DNA of 34,520 bases from Amycolatopsis thermalba (GCF_003385215.1 NZ_PQHW01000074.1:1-34520); one strand, 5' to 3'; shown: positions 7,160-15,343, numbered from the stretch's first letter. Translations and numbers: made by a program. Notes: generated by a model not told the origin, from the letters alone.

Positions 7160-7189
7160 CCCCGGAGATCGTCCGGGGCGCGCTATTCT
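7160..7189 (+). promoter_or_regulatory. GNAT promoter with inverted repeat
   Basis: CCCCGGA (7160-7166) and TCCGGGG (7172-7178) form a 7-bp inverted repeat with a 5-nt centre. It sits just upstream of TATTCT (7184-7189), a -10 box ending 6 nt before the GTG at 7196. The repeat is placed where a repressor would cover the promoter. Confidence 0.5.
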
Positions 7190-7195
7190 TCGCCG

Positions 7196-7753
7196 GTGCT
7201 GCAGCCCGCGTACCCGATGAAGACCGCACGGCTGATCCTCCGCCCATTCACCAAGGCGGACCTGAACGCGCTGCACTCCTTCCAGTCCCGGCCGGACGTC
7301 ACGCGGTACCTCTACTGGGAACCGCGCACGCGGGCCGAGACCGCCGCCGTCCTCGAGGACAAGATCGCCCGCTCGACGCTGACCGAGCCCGGCGAGTACC
7401 TCGCCATCGCCGTCGAGCTGATCGACACCGGTGAGCTGATCGGCGACCTCACCCTGTGGTGGACCAGCCGCGACCACGCGAGCGGCGAGATCGGGGTGGT
7501 GTTCCACCCCCGGCACCACGGCAAGGGCTACGCCGCCGAGGCGGCCGGTGAGCTGTTCCGGCTGGGCTTCGACGAGCTGGGCCTGCACCGCATCTACGGC
7601 CGCTGCGACAGCCGCAACGTGGCCTCGGCGTCCCTGATGGAGGGACTGGGCATGCGGCGCGAGGCGCACCTGCGGGAGAACGAGCTGGTCAAGGGCGAAT
7701 GGACCGACGAGCTCGTCTACGCCATGCTGTCGTCGGAGTGGAAACGGCGCTGA
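7196..7753 (+). CDS. GNAT N-acetyltransferase, RimJ/RimL type
   Basis: The 185-residue protein begins with [17 protein letters not shown] near residue 10, the usual opening of ribosomal-protein-acetylating GNATs. It has the acetyl-CoA binding motif in [32 protein letters not shown] (pyrophosphate loop HHGKGYA at about 107-113). Motif B follows as [21 protein letters not shown]. The GTG at 7196 is supported by a leaderless -10 box; an in-frame ATG seven codons later is the alternative. It is followed after 14 nt by pyrD. The true substrate, protein N-terminus or small amine, is unknown. Confidence 0.87.
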   Translation: MLQPAYPMKTARLILRPFTKADLNALHSFQSRPDVTRYLYWEPRTRAETAAVLEDKIARSTLTEPGEYLAIAVELIDTGELIGDLTLWWTSRDHASGEIGVVFHPRHHGKGYAAEAAGELFRLGFDELGLHRIYGRCDSRNVASASLMEGLGMRREAHLRENELVKGEWTDELVYAMLSSEWKRR

Positions 7754-7767
7754 GCGAAGATGGGACC

Positions 7768-8850
7768 GTGCTCTTCGACAGGCTGATCCGTCCCACGCTC
7801 TACCGGCTCAACGACAACGACCCCGAGAAGGTGCACGAACGCACCCTGGGCGTCCTGGCGCGGCTGTCCGACGTCCCGCCCGCGCTGGCCGCGCTGCGGC
7901 GCCGGTTCGCCGTCTCCGACCCGGTGACGCTGTTCGGGCTGCGGTTCGCCAACCGGGTCGGCCTCGCCGCCGGGATGGACAAGGACGGGCGCGCGCTGGC
8001 CGCGTGGCCCGCGCTCGGGTTCGGCTTCGTCGAGGTGGGCACCGTCACGCGGCTGGCGCAGCCGGGCAACCCGAAGCCGCGGCTGTTCACGCTGCCGCAC
8101 AGCGACGCGGTGATCAACCGCATGGGGTTCAACAACTCCGGCGCGGCCGCGCTCGCGCAGCGGCTGGCCGCCAAGGGGAAGCCGGGCATCCCGCTGGGCG
8201 TGTCGATCGGCAAGTCCAAGGTGACCCCGCTGGCGGAGGCGGTCGCCGACTACCAGGAGTCGCTGCGGGCGCTGTACCCGTGGGCGGACTACTTCGCGAT
8301 CAACGTCAGCTCGCCCAACACACCGGGGCTGCGGGCGCTGCAGGACCGGGAGGCGCTGGCCGAGCTGCTCGCCGAGCTGGGCCGGACCGGTGAGCAGCTG
8401 GCCGCGGAGGCCGGGAAGCCGGCGACGCCGCTGCTGGTCAAGGTGGCGCCCGACCTGACCGACGACGCGCTCGCCGAGCTGCTCGAGGTGTGCGACGAGC
8501 AGGGGGTCTCCGGGATCATCGCGACCAACACGACGCTGGGCCGGGACGGCCTGACCGCCGACGAGGCCGCGGTGGGCGCGGAGACCGGCGGGCTGTCCGG
8601 GCGGCCGCTGACCGAGCGGGCGCGGGAGGTGGTGCGGTTCGTGCACCGGCACACCGAGGGCACGGTGCCGATCATCGGCGTGGGCGGAATCTCCACCGGC
8701 GACGACGCCCGCCGGATGCTCGACGCGGGGGCGAGCCTGATCCAGCTCTACACCGGATTCGCCCTGCACGGACCCGGCTTGGTGCGCAACATCAACCGCG
8801 CCCTGGCCGGTGCACGCCGGGACGAGGAAGGCGGTTCCCGGACGGCCTGA
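7768..8850 (+). CDS. pyrD: Dihydroorotate dehydrogenase (quinone), class 2
   Basis: The 360-residue flavoenzyme oxidises dihydroorotate to orotate in pyrimidine synthesis and passes electrons to the quinone pool. Class 2 is shown by the N-terminal membrane-associating segment ([26 protein letters not shown]), by [13 protein letters not shown], by [10 protein letters not shown], and by [14 protein letters not shown], where Ser is the catalytic base. FMN phosphate binding is seen in [18 protein letters not shown] and [16 protein letters not shown]. The GTG at 7768 is the first start consistent with the family; it lies 14 nt after the GNAT stop, so the pair is probably one transcript. The ribosome site (GATGGGA) is weak. 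The gene is followed by a long non-coding repeat array. Confidence 0.95.
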   Translation: MLFDRLIRPTLYRLNDNDPEKVHERTLGVLARLSDVPPALAALRRRFAVSDPVTLFGLRFANRVGLAAGMDKDGRALAAWPALGFGFVEVGTVTRLAQPGNPKPRLFTLPHSDAVINRMGFNNSGAAALAQRLAAKGKPGIPLGVSIGKSKVTPLAEAVADYQESLRALYPWADYFAINVSSPNTPGLRALQDREALAELLAELGRTGEQLAAEAGKPATPLLVKVAPDLTDDALAELLEVCDEQGVSGIIATNTTLGRDGLTADEAAVGAETGGLSGRPLTERAREVVRFVHRHTEGTVPIIGVGGISTGDDARRMLDAGASLIQLYTGFALHGPGLVRNINRALAGARRDEEGGSRTA

Positions 8851-8931
8851 CTGGGACCGTCCACAGTGCCCACCGCCGCGCACGCCTCCGCGCGGGAGGC
8901 GCCCGCCGGTGGGCACCTCGCCCCGGCGAGC
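8851..8931. other. Spacer between pyrD and the repeat array
   Basis: This contains GCCCACCGCCGC and GCGCCCGCCGGTGGGC. CCCACCG and CGGTGGG can pair across about 25 nt, possibly a terminator for pyrD. Nothing else is visible. Confidence 0.35.
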
Positions 8932-9437
8932 GCGGAACTCACGCCACCGAATGCGGAACTCACCGCTCTGAACGTGGGACTCGCGCCACCAAGCGCGGAA
9001 CACAGCGCTTGAACGCGGAGCGCGCGGCAAGTGCAAGAGTCACGCCCGCCGACGGACCCTCACACCGCGCACGCGGAACTCACCGCCGCAACGCGGAACT
9101 CACCGGCCCGAGCGTGGAACTCGCGTTACCGAGCCGTGGAACTCGCCGGGCCGAACGTGGAACTCGCCGGGCCGAGCGTGGAACTCACCGCCCCGAACGT
9201 GGAACTCGCCGGGCCGAACGTGGAACTCGCCGGGCCGAACGTGGAACTCACCGCCCCGAACGTGGAACTCGCCGGGCCGAACGTGGGACTCGCCGGGCCG
9301 AACGTGGAACTCACCGCCCTGAACGTGGGACTCGCGCCACCGGACGTGGGACTCGCGCCACCGGACGTGGGACTCGCTGGCCCCAGTGTGGGGCTCGCCG
9401 GGCCGGGTGTGGGGCTCGCGGCTGCCTGTGTGGCGGC
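8932..9437. repeat. Array of 21-bp GC-rich tandem repeats
   Basis: About 500 bp between convergent pyrD and pspM is built from a 21-bp module with the core GYGGRACTCGCC. Fourteen copies run in perfect 21-bp register at 9136-9429. More diverged copies, some of 20 or 22 bp, fill 8932-9135. Because 21 is a multiple of three and the module has no stop, open frames cross the array on both strands, giving heptapeptides such as VELAGPN. These look like by-products, since the copies outside the register shift frame and no ribosome site or homology is seen. The same module recurs at 15108-15256. Confidence 0.85.
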
Positions 9438-9444
9438 TCGCGGG

Positions 9445-10344
9445 TCAGGACAGTTCGCGCAGGGCCAGCGCGAGTCCGGCCAGGCGGTCGGTCGCGTCGG
9501 TCAGGAACAGGCGTGAATCGGCCAGGCCGTGGCTGCTTGCGGCTACCGCGCGGCCCGCGGCGGCCACCAGGGCGCCGAAGCTCTCCACCCCGTCGTCCAG
9601 CTGCTCGCGCAGCGTCGCGATCGCCGAGTCCACCGCGCCCCGCTCGCCGGCCGGGGCCGCGTCGCGCGCTCGCTCGATGGACTGGATCCGCAGCGCCAGC
9701 GCCCGCAGCGCGGCGGCGGCCTCCGCGGCCGTCGACCGCGCGTCGGCCACCGAATACTCCGGCACCGGCGCCGTGCCCAGCGCCGAGGGCTCCGACAACT
9801 GCCGCAGCAGGTCGGCCAGCGTCGACTCGCACTCGGCGAGCCGTTGCATCGGGGCACGCGCCGCCGACCCGGACGGCGGCAGCGGCGGCGGGGTCGTGCT
9901 GACCGGCAGCACGATCCGGTTCAGCTGCCGCAGCCGCAGCGCCGAGCGCACCGACAAGGTCGTGAACACGACCGCCCCGAAGATCCCCGGCACCGCCTCG
10001 GCCAGCCCGCCGGCCCCGGCGAGCCCGAGCCAGCCGACCACGGCGTACAGCACGAACAGCACCGCCGCCATGATCCACAGCGTCAGCGCCCGCGACGTCC
10101 GCTGCTTGCGCCGCGCCAGCTTCGCCTCGGGCGAGTTCCACGCGACCCACTTCGCGCGGGCCTCGTTGAGCACCGGCATCGCCTGCGAGACGACCTTCGG
10201 CCGCGTCACCGCACCGGACGAGCCCTGCTCGGGCATGTACCGCTGCAGCTTCCGCTGGGCGCGCTGCGCGTAGTCGGGCAGGCGCTCGATGTGCTTTTCC
10301 AGCTTCGCCTGGAACTGCGAGAAGTCCCGCCTGCCCGACGCCAT
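9445..10344 (-). CDS. pspM: PspM-like two-helix membrane protein of the Psp system
   Basis: This 299-residue protein follows pspA by 11 nt in the position of M. tuberculosis Rv2743c (PspM), an integral membrane partner of the phage-shock system. It has a basic N-terminal region (about 1-85), two hydrophobic helices at about 86-108 and 114-134, then a long C-terminal domain. That domain is rich in Ala/Leu/Arg and likely coiled-coil, around ECESTLADLLRQL and ALALRIQSIERARD. The assignment rests on synteny and topology; residue-level identity was not tested. No pspN (Rv2742c) follows; its place is taken by the 21-bp repeats. Confidence 0.75.
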   Translation of the reverse strand: MASGRRDFSQFQAKLEKHIERLPDYAQRAQRKLQRYMPEQGSSGAVTRPKVVSQAMPVLNEARAKWVAWNSPEAKLARRKQRTSRALTLWIMAAVLFVLYAVVGWLGLAGAGGLAEAVPGIFGAVVFTTLSVRSALRLRQLNRIVLPVSTTPPPLPPSGSAARAPMQRLAECESTLADLLRQLSEPSALGTAPVPEYSVADARSTAAEAAAALRALALRIQSIERARDAAPAGERGAVDSAIATLREQLDDGVESFGALVAAAGRAVAASSHGLADSRLFLTDATDRLAGLALALRELS

Positions 10345-10355
10345 CGCCTACCCGC

Positions 10356-11192
10356 TCAGGCCTGGTTCTTCTGCTGCTCGGCCTGGACGCGCGACTCGAT
10401 CTCGCGCTGGATGTCCGCCGCCGGGGGCGCCGCCTTCTCACCGGAGCCGGACGTCACCTGCGCCACCGAGTCGCCCCGCATGGACGCCCGGATCTGCTCC
10501 AGCCGCGAGCTGCCCGCCATCTGCGTGGTGGCCTGCTGCACCTCGAGCATGCGGCCCTGCACCGAGTTCTGCGCCAGCTCGGCCTGGCCCAGCGCGGTGG
10601 TGTACCGCTTCTCGATCTTGTCCCGCACCTCTTCCAGCGACGGGGTGTTGCCCGGCGCGGCGAGCTGCGACATCTGGTTGAGCGAGGCCGACACCTGCTC
10701 CTGCATCTTGGCCTGCTCCAGCTGCGAGAGCAGCTTGGTGCGCTCGGCCAGCTTCTGCTGCAGCATCGCCGAGTTGCGCTCGACGGCCTGCTTCGCCTGC
10801 GCAGCGGCCTGCAGGGCCTGGTCGTGCAGCGTCTTGAGGTCCTCGATGCTCTGCTCGGCCGTGACCAGCTGGGTGGCGAACGACTCCGCGGCCACCTCGT
10901 ACTGCTGGGCCTTCTGCTCGTCCCCCTTGCCCCGCGCCTCGTCCGCCAGCACCAGCGCCTGGCGCGCCGACGCCTGCAGCTTCTCGACCTCGGCGAGCTG
11001 GCGGTTGAGCTTCATCTCCAGCTGCCGCTGGTTACCGATCACCGCGGCGGCCTGCTGGGAGAGCGCCTGGTGGTTGCGCTGCGCCTCCTCGATGGCCTGC
11101 TGGATCTGCACCTTCGGGTCGGCGTGCTCGTCGATCTTCGACGAGAACGACGCCATGAGGTACTTCCAGAACTTCACGAAAGGGTTGGCCAT
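10356..11192 (-). CDS. pspA: PspA/IM30-family envelope-stress protein
   Basis: The 278-residue protein begins [21 protein letters not shown], an amphipathic membrane-binding helix. It continues as one long coiled coil rich in Gln, Ala and Glu (about residues 25-215), the ESCRT-III-like fold of PspA/Vipp1. A C-terminal tail ([20 protein letters not shown]) resembles the mycobacterial 35-kDa antigen. It oligomerises on damaged inner membrane and limits proton leakage (family knowledge). The ATG at 11192 has GGAGGAG directly upstream; a longer frame to 11270 lacks this. An ECF-type promoter lies about 80 nt upstream. Together with clgR and pspM it forms the actinobacterial Psp module. Confidence 0.93.
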   Translation of the reverse strand: MANPFVKFWKYLMASFSSKIDEHADPKVQIQQAIEEAQRNHQALSQQAAAVIGNQRQLEMKLNRQLAEVEKLQASARQALVLADEARGKGDEQKAQQYEVAAESFATQLVTAEQSIEDLKTLHDQALQAAAQAKQAVERNSAMLQQKLAERTKLLSQLEQAKMQEQVSASLNQMSQLAAPGNTPSLEEVRDKIEKRYTTALGQAELAQNSVQGRMLEVQQATTQMAGSSRLEQIRASMRGDSVAQVTSGSGEKAAPPAADIQREIESRVQAEQQKNQA

Positions 11193-11268
11193 CTCCTCCG
11201 CCTGCCTTCTAGATCCCTGCCTGGGTGTCGCCGATGGTCGCCCGGCGCCACTCTCCCCTGTCTTGAGC

Positions 11269-11294
11269 AACGCCGCGACCCCGGAGTGGGTTCC
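11269..11294 (-). promoter_or_regulatory. Candidate ECF sigma (SigE-type) promoter of pspA
   Basis: On the minus strand GGAACC (11294-11289) is followed after 16 nt by CGTT (11272-11269). This matches the GGAAC-N16/17-CGTT pattern of SigE-class ECF sigma factors. The expected start near 11262 leaves a 70-nt leader before pspA. In M. tuberculosis the clgR-pspA region is SigE-dependent, which fits. Confidence 0.6.
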
Positions 11295-11376
11295 ATCGTG
11301 TCAGGTCGCGCCCGTGTGTTCCAGGCGACCCCGGGGGATTTCCGGGACTACCCTGACCGGCCTTCCCCGGGCCGGA

Positions 11377-11429
11377 CGCACGAAGGCCACCGCCGGGGCG
11401 CGGAACGCCCGGACCGTGGCCTTCGTGCG
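11377..11429 (-). terminator. Long hairpin between clgR and pspA
   Basis: CGCACGAAGGCCAC (11377-11390) and GTGGCCTTCGTGCG (11416-11429) form a perfect 14-bp stem. The 25-nt loop contains its own GGGCG/CGCCC pairing. It starts about 20 nt after the clgR stop. No U-run follows in either direction. It probably ends or attenuates clgR transcription ahead of the pspA promoter. Confidence 0.65.
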
Positions 11430-11450
11430 GTTCGTCCGCTCAGCTGGCGA

Positions 11451-11900
11451 TCAGGCGGCGACCATCTTCGGCGCGCGGATGGTGGTGCGCAGCGACGGGC
11501 CGACCCGCTGACCGGAAACCCGCAGGTCCGGCAGGTCGTTGCCGATCATGCCGTCGATGAGGCGGCCACCTTCGAGCCGGCCGGTCGCGGCGGGCGACTC
11601 GCCCGTCTTGCGCGCGCGGCCCTCGCCCTCGGCGGTCTCGGCCATCGTCGGCACGTCCACGCTCTCCAGCGCCGAGATGTCGGCGGCGACGTTGCTCAGC
11701 AGCTCGGCGAGCGGCAGCTCGAGCGCCTGGCAGATGGACGCCAGCAGCTCACTGGACGCCTCCTTCTGCCCGCGCTCCACCTCGGACAGGTAGCCGAGGC
11801 TGACCTTGGCGGCGCGGGAGATGTCGCGCAGCGTGCGACGCTTGTTGGTGCGGGCATGCCGGAGCCGGTCGCCGATCGCCTCGCGCAGGAGCACGGTCAT
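11451..11900 (-). CDS. clgR: ClgR-type XRE transcriptional regulator
   Basis: The 149-residue protein has a Cro/C1-type helix-turn-helix at about residues 8-66 ([37 protein letters not shown] region), close to ClgR, the activator of clp protease and psp genes in actinobacteria. The C-terminal half is polar and ends in ...MVAA. A di-alanine end is the kind of tag that makes ClgR a ClpP substrate in Streptomyces and relatives, giving conditional accumulation under stress (family knowledge). GGGAGG precedes the ATG. Upstream at 11971-11988 is a near-perfect ClgR box, suggesting autoregulation. Order clgR-pspA-pspM is as in mycobacteria. Confidence 0.92.
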   Translation of the reverse strand: MTVLLREAIGDRLRHARTNKRRTLRDISRAAKVSLGYLSEVERGQKEASSELLASICQALELPLAELLSNVAADISALESVDVPTMAETAEGEGRARKTGESPAATGRLEGGRLIDGMIGNDLPDLRVSGQRVGPSLRTTIRAPKMVAA

Positions 11901-11970
11901 CGCGCGCCTCCCTTCCTGATACCGACCACGTTACCCAGTTCGAGCGCCTCCTCGCAGCGATTGACACGGG

Positions 11971-11988
11971 GATACGCCCAGGGCGAAC
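11971..11988. promoter_or_regulatory. ClgR-box upstream of clgR
   Basis: GATACGCCCAGGGCGAAC matches the corynebacterial ClgR consensus WNNWCGCYNANRGCGWWS at every position except the first. It lies 71-88 nt before the clgR start, between cinA and clgR. It would allow autoregulation. Confidence 0.6.
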
Positions 11989-11995
11989 GCCCCGA

Positions 11996-12460
11996 TCACG
12001 TGAGATGTTCCCCCAGCAGGTCCAGCGCGGCCGTCACCGAGGCCCGCCGCACGGCCGCGCGGTCGCCCTCGAACCAGTGCGTCCGCACGTCCCGGCCACC
12101 CGGCCCGGCCAGGCCGATGTGCACGGTGCCGGGGGCGACGCCGTCCTGCGGGTCCGGCCCGGCCACCCCGGTCAGGCCCAGCCCCCAGTCGGCCCCGCAG
12201 CGGTCCCGCGCGCCCTCCGCGAGCTGCGCGGCGACCTCCGGGTGCACCGCGCCGTGCGCGGCCAGCAGCGCCGGATCCACGCCCGCGAGCTTCGCCTTGA
12301 GGTCGGTGGCGTAGACCACGAGCCCGCCGCGCACCACCGCGCTGGACCCGGGCACCTCGGTCAGGCTCGCGGTGACCAGGCCGGCCGTCAGCGACTCCGC
12401 CGCGGCCACCGTCTGCCGCAGGCGCAGCAACGCGGCCACCACCGGGCGCGCCGAGGTCAT
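11996..12460 (-). CDS. CinA C-terminal domain protein (nicotinamide-nucleotide amidase type)
   Basis: The 154-residue protein is the stand-alone CinA-C/PncC domain that deamidates nicotinamide mononucleotide in NAD recycling. Family signatures are VAAAESLTAGLVTASLTEVPGSS near residue 18, with GGLVVYATDLKAKLAGV next. These are followed by GLGLTGVAGPDPQDGVAPGTVHIGL near residue 100. The N-terminal MoCF-like COG1058 domain is absent. The ATG (12460-12458) overlaps the pgsA stop in an ATGA arrangement, so translation is coupled to pgsA. ClgR and its box lie immediately downstream. Confidence 0.9.
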   Translation of the reverse strand: MTSARPVVAALLRLRQTVAAAESLTAGLVTASLTEVPGSSAVVRGGLVVYATDLKAKLAGVDPALLAAHGAVHPEVAAQLAEGARDRCGADWGLGLTGVAGPDPQDGVAPGTVHIGLAGPGGRDVRTHWFEGDRAAVRRASVTAALDLLGEHLT

Positions 12461-13008
12461 GCCCGCGCCGCCGCGCGCAGCCGCACCGCGCGCACCACGT
12501 AGTCCGCCCCGGTGACGACGGTGAGCAGCACCGCCAGGCCCATCAGCGCCCACTGGACCGGCAGCGCGCCGTCCGGCAGCGGCAGCAGGTAGGTCACGAT
12601 CGCCAGGATCTGGGTCATCGTCTTGGCCTTGCCGCCGCGGCTGGCCGGGATGACGCCGTGCCGGATGACCCAGAACCGCAGCAGGGTCACGCCGATCTCG
12701 CGGACCGCGATCACGATGGTCACCCACCACGGCAGCTCGCCGAGCAGGCTCAGGCCCACCAGCGCGGCGCCGATCAGCGCCTTGTCCGCGATCGGATCGG
12801 CGATCTTGCCGAAGTCGGTGATCAGGCCGTAGCGGCGCGCGACCCAGCCGTCCACCTGATCGGTCAGCGACGCGATCGCGAACAGCACGGTCGCGCCGAT
12901 CCGCCAGCCGGTGTCCTCGCCGCCGCCGGCGAACAGCGCCAGCACGAACAGCGGGACCAGGACGAGCCGGGACAGCGTGAGCAGGTTCGCGACGTTGAGC
13001 GTGGGCAC
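12457..13008 (-). CDS. pgsA: CDP-diacylglycerol-glycerol-3-phosphate 3-phosphatidyltransferase
   Basis: The 183-residue membrane enzyme belongs to the CDP-alcohol phosphatidyltransferase family. It has [17 protein letters not shown] at the N-terminus, then the signature D-x2-D-G-x2-A-R-x8-G-x3-D-x3-D. This reads here as [28 protein letters not shown]; the first Asp is preceded by TDQ. Several hydrophobic helices follow. It corresponds by position to mycobacterial pgsA3. The start is uncertain. The only usual start codon near the conserved N-terminus is the GTG at 13008. The frame stays open upstream through a Pro/Glu-rich stretch, and no start is visible at the rimO junction (13084-13088). 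It overlaps the end of the rimO frame by 145 nt. Confidence 0.88.
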   Translation of the reverse strand: MPTLNVANLLTLSRLVLVPLFVLALFAGGGEDTGWRIGATVLFAIASLTDQVDGWVARRYGLITDFGKIADPIADKALIGAALVGLSLLGELPWWVTIVIAVREIGVTLLRFWVIRHGVIPASRGGKAKTMTQILAIVTYLLPLPDGALPVQWALMGLAVLLTVVTGADYVVRAVRLRAAARA

Positions 13009-14504
13009 CGGGGTCGGCTCCGGCTCGCGACGCGGCGGGCGGGCCTCCCCGCCAGCCTGGGCCGACTCCTCCGCCGCGGCGCTCGTCTGCCGGCGTCCGG
13101 CTCGACGAGCAGGTCGACGCCCTCGGAGCCGACGACCCGGCAGCGGACCATCTGGCCGACCGCGAGCCCCTCGCCGTCGAGCACGACGCACGCGCCGTCG
13201 ACCTCCGGAGCCTGGTGCGCGGCGCGGCCGGACACCTCCTCGGCGTCGGCCTCCTCGACCAGCACGTCGACGATCTCGCCGACGCGGTCCTCGGCGCGCT
13301 GCGCGGTCAGTTCCTCGACCAGCGCGGACACCCGCGCGACGCGCTCGGCGACCACCTCGGGATCGATCTTGCCGTCGTAGGTCTCGGCCTCGGTGCCGTC
13401 CTCGTCGGAGTAGCCGAACACGCCGACCGCGTCCAGGCCGGCCTCGGTGAGGAAGTGCTCCAGCTCGGCGACGTCGTCCTCGGTCTCCCCGGGGAAGCCG
13501 ACGATCACGTTGCTGCGGATGCCCGCCTCCGGCGCGTACTCGCGGATCTGCTCGATCAGCGCGAGGAACGACTTGGTGGAGCCGAACCGGCGCATCCGGC
13601 GCAGCACGGTCTCGCTGGAGTGCTGGAAGGACATGTCGAAGTAGGGCGCCACGCCCGGGGTGGTCGCGATCGCGCGGACCAGGTCCGGGCGCGTCTCGGC
13701 CGGCTGCAGGTAGGACACCCGGACCCGCTCGATGCCCTCGATGCCGGCCAGCTTCGGCAGCAGCAGCTCCAGGGCGCGGGTGCCGCCCAGGGCGCGGCCG
13801 AGGTCCTTGCCGTAGGAGGTGGAGTTCTCGCTGACCAGGAACAGCTCCTTGACGCCCTGGCCGGCCAGCCACGCGGCCTCGGCGAGGATCTCGTCCGGGT
13901 GGCGGGAGACGAACGAGCCGCGGAACGACGGGATCGCGCAGAACGAGCAGCGGCGGTCGCAGCCCGAGGCGATCTTCAGCGCCGCCACCGGCGAGTCGGA
14001 CAGCCGGCTGCGCAGCACGCGGGGCCCCCAGCCGTGGCCGGGGATCGACACGTCCTCGGTGGCCGCGGCGCGCTCGACCGGGGTGATCGGGAGCAGCTTG
14101 CGGCGGTCGGCCGGAGTGTGCGAGGCGATGGTGCGCCCGGCGGCGACGTCGTCCAGGCGGGCGGCGAGGTCGTGGTAGTGGTCGAAGCCGAGGACCGCAT
14201 GAGCCTCCGGCAGGCTCTCGGCCAGCTCGGCGCCGTAGCGCTCGGCCATGCAGCCGACCGCGACGACCTTCGCGCCGGTGTCCGCGGCGGCCAGCAGCGT
14301 GTCCACCGAGTCCTTCTTCGCCGACTCCACGAAGCCGCAGGTGTTGACGACGATGACGTCGCTGCCCTCGGGTTCGTCGGCCAGCTCCCAGCCCCCTTCG
14401 GCGAGCCGGCCGGCCAGCTCCTCGGAGTCCACCTCGTTGCGGGCGCAGCCCAGGGTCAGCAGGGAGACACGACGGCCGGAGGACTCGGTGGCGGCAGAAG
14501 ACAC
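12864..14504 (-). CDS. rimO: Ribosomal protein S12 methylthiotransferase, with out-of-register tail
   Basis: RimO adds a methylthio group to an aspartate of ribosomal protein S12. It is a radical-SAM enzyme with two iron-sulphur clusters. The UPF0004 domain shows [26 protein letters not shown] and VGCMAERY, giving three cluster cysteines. The radical-SAM motif is [10 protein letters not shown] near residue 186. A TRAM domain ends near [13 protein letters not shown] at about 13090. The frame then continues about 74 codons as Arg/Pro-rich sequence that is simply pgsA read in another frame, to a stop at 12864. The protein is therefore 546 residues, longer than I expect for this family. The GTG at 14504 is 7 nt after a TACCCT -10 box (14517-14512), divergent from argA. 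Confidence 0.9.
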   Translation of the reverse strand: MSSAATESSGRRVSLLTLGCARNEVDSEELAGRLAEGGWELADEPEGSDVIVVNTCGFVESAKKDSVDTLLAAADTGAKVVAVGCMAERYGAELAESLPEAHAVLGFDHYHDLAARLDDVAAGRTIASHTPADRRKLLPITPVERAAATEDVSIPGHGWGPRVLRSRLSDSPVAALKIASGCDRRCSFCAIPSFRGSFVSRHPDEILAEAAWLAGQGVKELFLVSENSTSYGKDLGRALGGTRALELLLPKLAGIEGIERVRVSYLQPAETRPDLVRAIATTPGVAPYFDMSFQHSSETVLRRMRRFGSTKSFLALIEQIREYAPEAGIRSNVIVGFPGETEDDVAELEHFLTEAGLDAVGVFGYSDEDGTEAETYDGKIDPEVVAERVARVSALVEELTAQRAEDRVGEIVDVLVEEADAEEVSGRAAHQAPEVDGACVVLDGEGLAVGQMVRCRVVGSEGVDLLVEPDAGRRAPRRRSRPRLAGRPARRVASRSRPRCPRSTSRTCSRCPGSSWSRCSCWRCSPAAARTPAGGSARPCCSRSRR

Positions 14505-14511
14505 GACACTC

Positions 14512-14578
14512 AGGGTAGCTGGCGCGCGCGGGCGTGGCCGAACCCACCGCGACAGGCCCGCCCGCGCCCCGATACGGT
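14512..14578. promoter_or_regulatory. Divergent leaderless promoters of rimO and argA
   Basis: TACCCT (14517-14512, minus) ends 7 nt before the rimO GTG at 14504. TACGGT (14573-14578, plus) ends 6 nt before the argA GTG at 14585. The 80 bp between the start codons thus holds both promoters. Confidence 0.6.
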
Positions 14579-14584
14579 CGATCG

Positions 14585-15106
14585 GTGCACGGTGATCCTT
14601 CCAGTTCCGTCGAGATCCGGCGGGCCCGGATCTCGGATGTCCGCAAGATCAAGGCGTTGGTGGACGCGGACGCGGGGCGCGTGCTCCTGGAGAAGTCGCT
14701 CGTCACGCTGTACGAGGACATGCAGGAGTTCTGGGTCGCGGACATCGGCGGCGAGAACGGTGACATCGTCGGCTGCGGCGCGCTGCACGTGCTGTGGGAG
14801 GACCTGGCCGAGATCCGCACGGTCGCGGTCGACAAGCGGATGCGCGGGCAGGGGATCGGGCACCGGCTGGTCGCGCAGCTGATCACGCTGGCGCGGGAAC
14901 TGGGGCTGCGTCGGATCTTCGTGCTCACCTTCGAGACGAGCTTCTTCGCGCGGCACGGGTTCACCGAGATCGACGGCACGCCGGTGCCGAGCTCGGTGTA
15001 CGAAGAGATGCGCCGCTCGGTGGACCCGGGCGTGGCCGAGTTCCTCGAACTCCCCTACGCGAAGCCGAACACGCTCGGCAACACACGCATGCTCCTGGAG
15101 CTGTAG
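14585..15106 (+). CDS. argA: Amino-acid N-acetyltransferase (short ArgA type)
   Basis: The 173-residue GNAT protein matches the mycobacterial stand-alone ArgA (Rv2747), which acetylates glutamate, or better glutamine, to start arginine synthesis. It lacks the amino-acid-kinase domain of classical ArgA. Diagnostic stretches are [57 protein letters not shown] and the acetyl-CoA loop [10 protein letters not shown]. The C-terminus has [19 protein letters not shown], then [14 protein letters not shown]. The GTG at 14585 is chosen over an upstream ATG at 14534 because the family starts there and a -10 box ends 6 nt before. The stop is followed one base later by a 21-bp repeat array. Confidence 0.93.
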   Translation: MHGDPSSSVEIRRARISDVRKIKALVDADAGRVLLEKSLVTLYEDMQEFWVADIGGENGDIVGCGALHVLWEDLAEIRTVAVDKRMRGQGIGHRLVAQLITLARELGLRRIFVLTFETSFFARHGFTEIDGTPVPSSVYEEMRRSVDPGVAEFLELPYAKPNTLGNTRMLLEL

Positions 15107-15107
15107 C

Positions 15108-15256
15108 GCGGGACTCGCGCGCCCGAATGCAGAACTCGCCCACGTGAGCGTGGGACTCGCGCGAGTTCTGCGCGCCCGCCCGCGAGTCCCACCATCCTGC
15201 TCGCGAGTCCCACCCTCCTGCTCGCGAGTTCCACGCTCGTGAGCGCGAGTTCTGCC
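15108..15256. repeat. 21-bp repeat patch with orientation switch
   Basis: These are the same modules as at 8932-9437. Forward units start at 15108, 15129 and 15150. After the palindrome ACTCGCGCGAGT (15155-15166) the module continues in reverse orientation at 15163, 15184, 15205, 15226 and 15247, again with exact 21-bp spacing. The patch begins one base after the argA stop. The head-to-head centre could fold as a hairpin in RNA, so it may act as a terminator. Confidence 0.8.
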
Positions 15257-15343
15257 TCCTTGTCGGCGGGCGCTGCGCCCGCCGGGTGAAGTTCGCCCGG
15301 TATCCACCTTTCGGGGCTGGTGGCCGTCACCGGGCGGCCGGAA

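Larger units (their letters stand above)
6731..7195. other. 465-nt intergenic region between divergent genes
   Basis: This gap separates the membrane-anchored hypothetical gene (leftward) from the GNAT gene (rightward). Its first 170 nt show nothing I can name. From 6909 to 7053 lies a plus-strand promoter, an extended Shine-Dalgarno, a 12-codon ORF and a branched RNA fold, listed separately. The GNAT promoter with its inverted repeat occupies 7160-7189. Confidence 0.7.

Noticed and set aside
8932-9437. CRISPR array
   Set aside because: Copies are contiguous with no unique spacers, the unit is only 21 bp, and no cas gene is nearby.
9031-9516. Open frame encoding VELAGPN-type heptapeptide repeats
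   Set aside because: It arises because the repeat is 21 bp and lacks stops. The opposite strand is equally open, there is no ribosome site, and the earlier diverged copies break the register.
11961-11966. TTGACA as a plus-strand promoter
   Set aside because: No -10 follows at a suitable distance and no plus-strand gene lies downstream.
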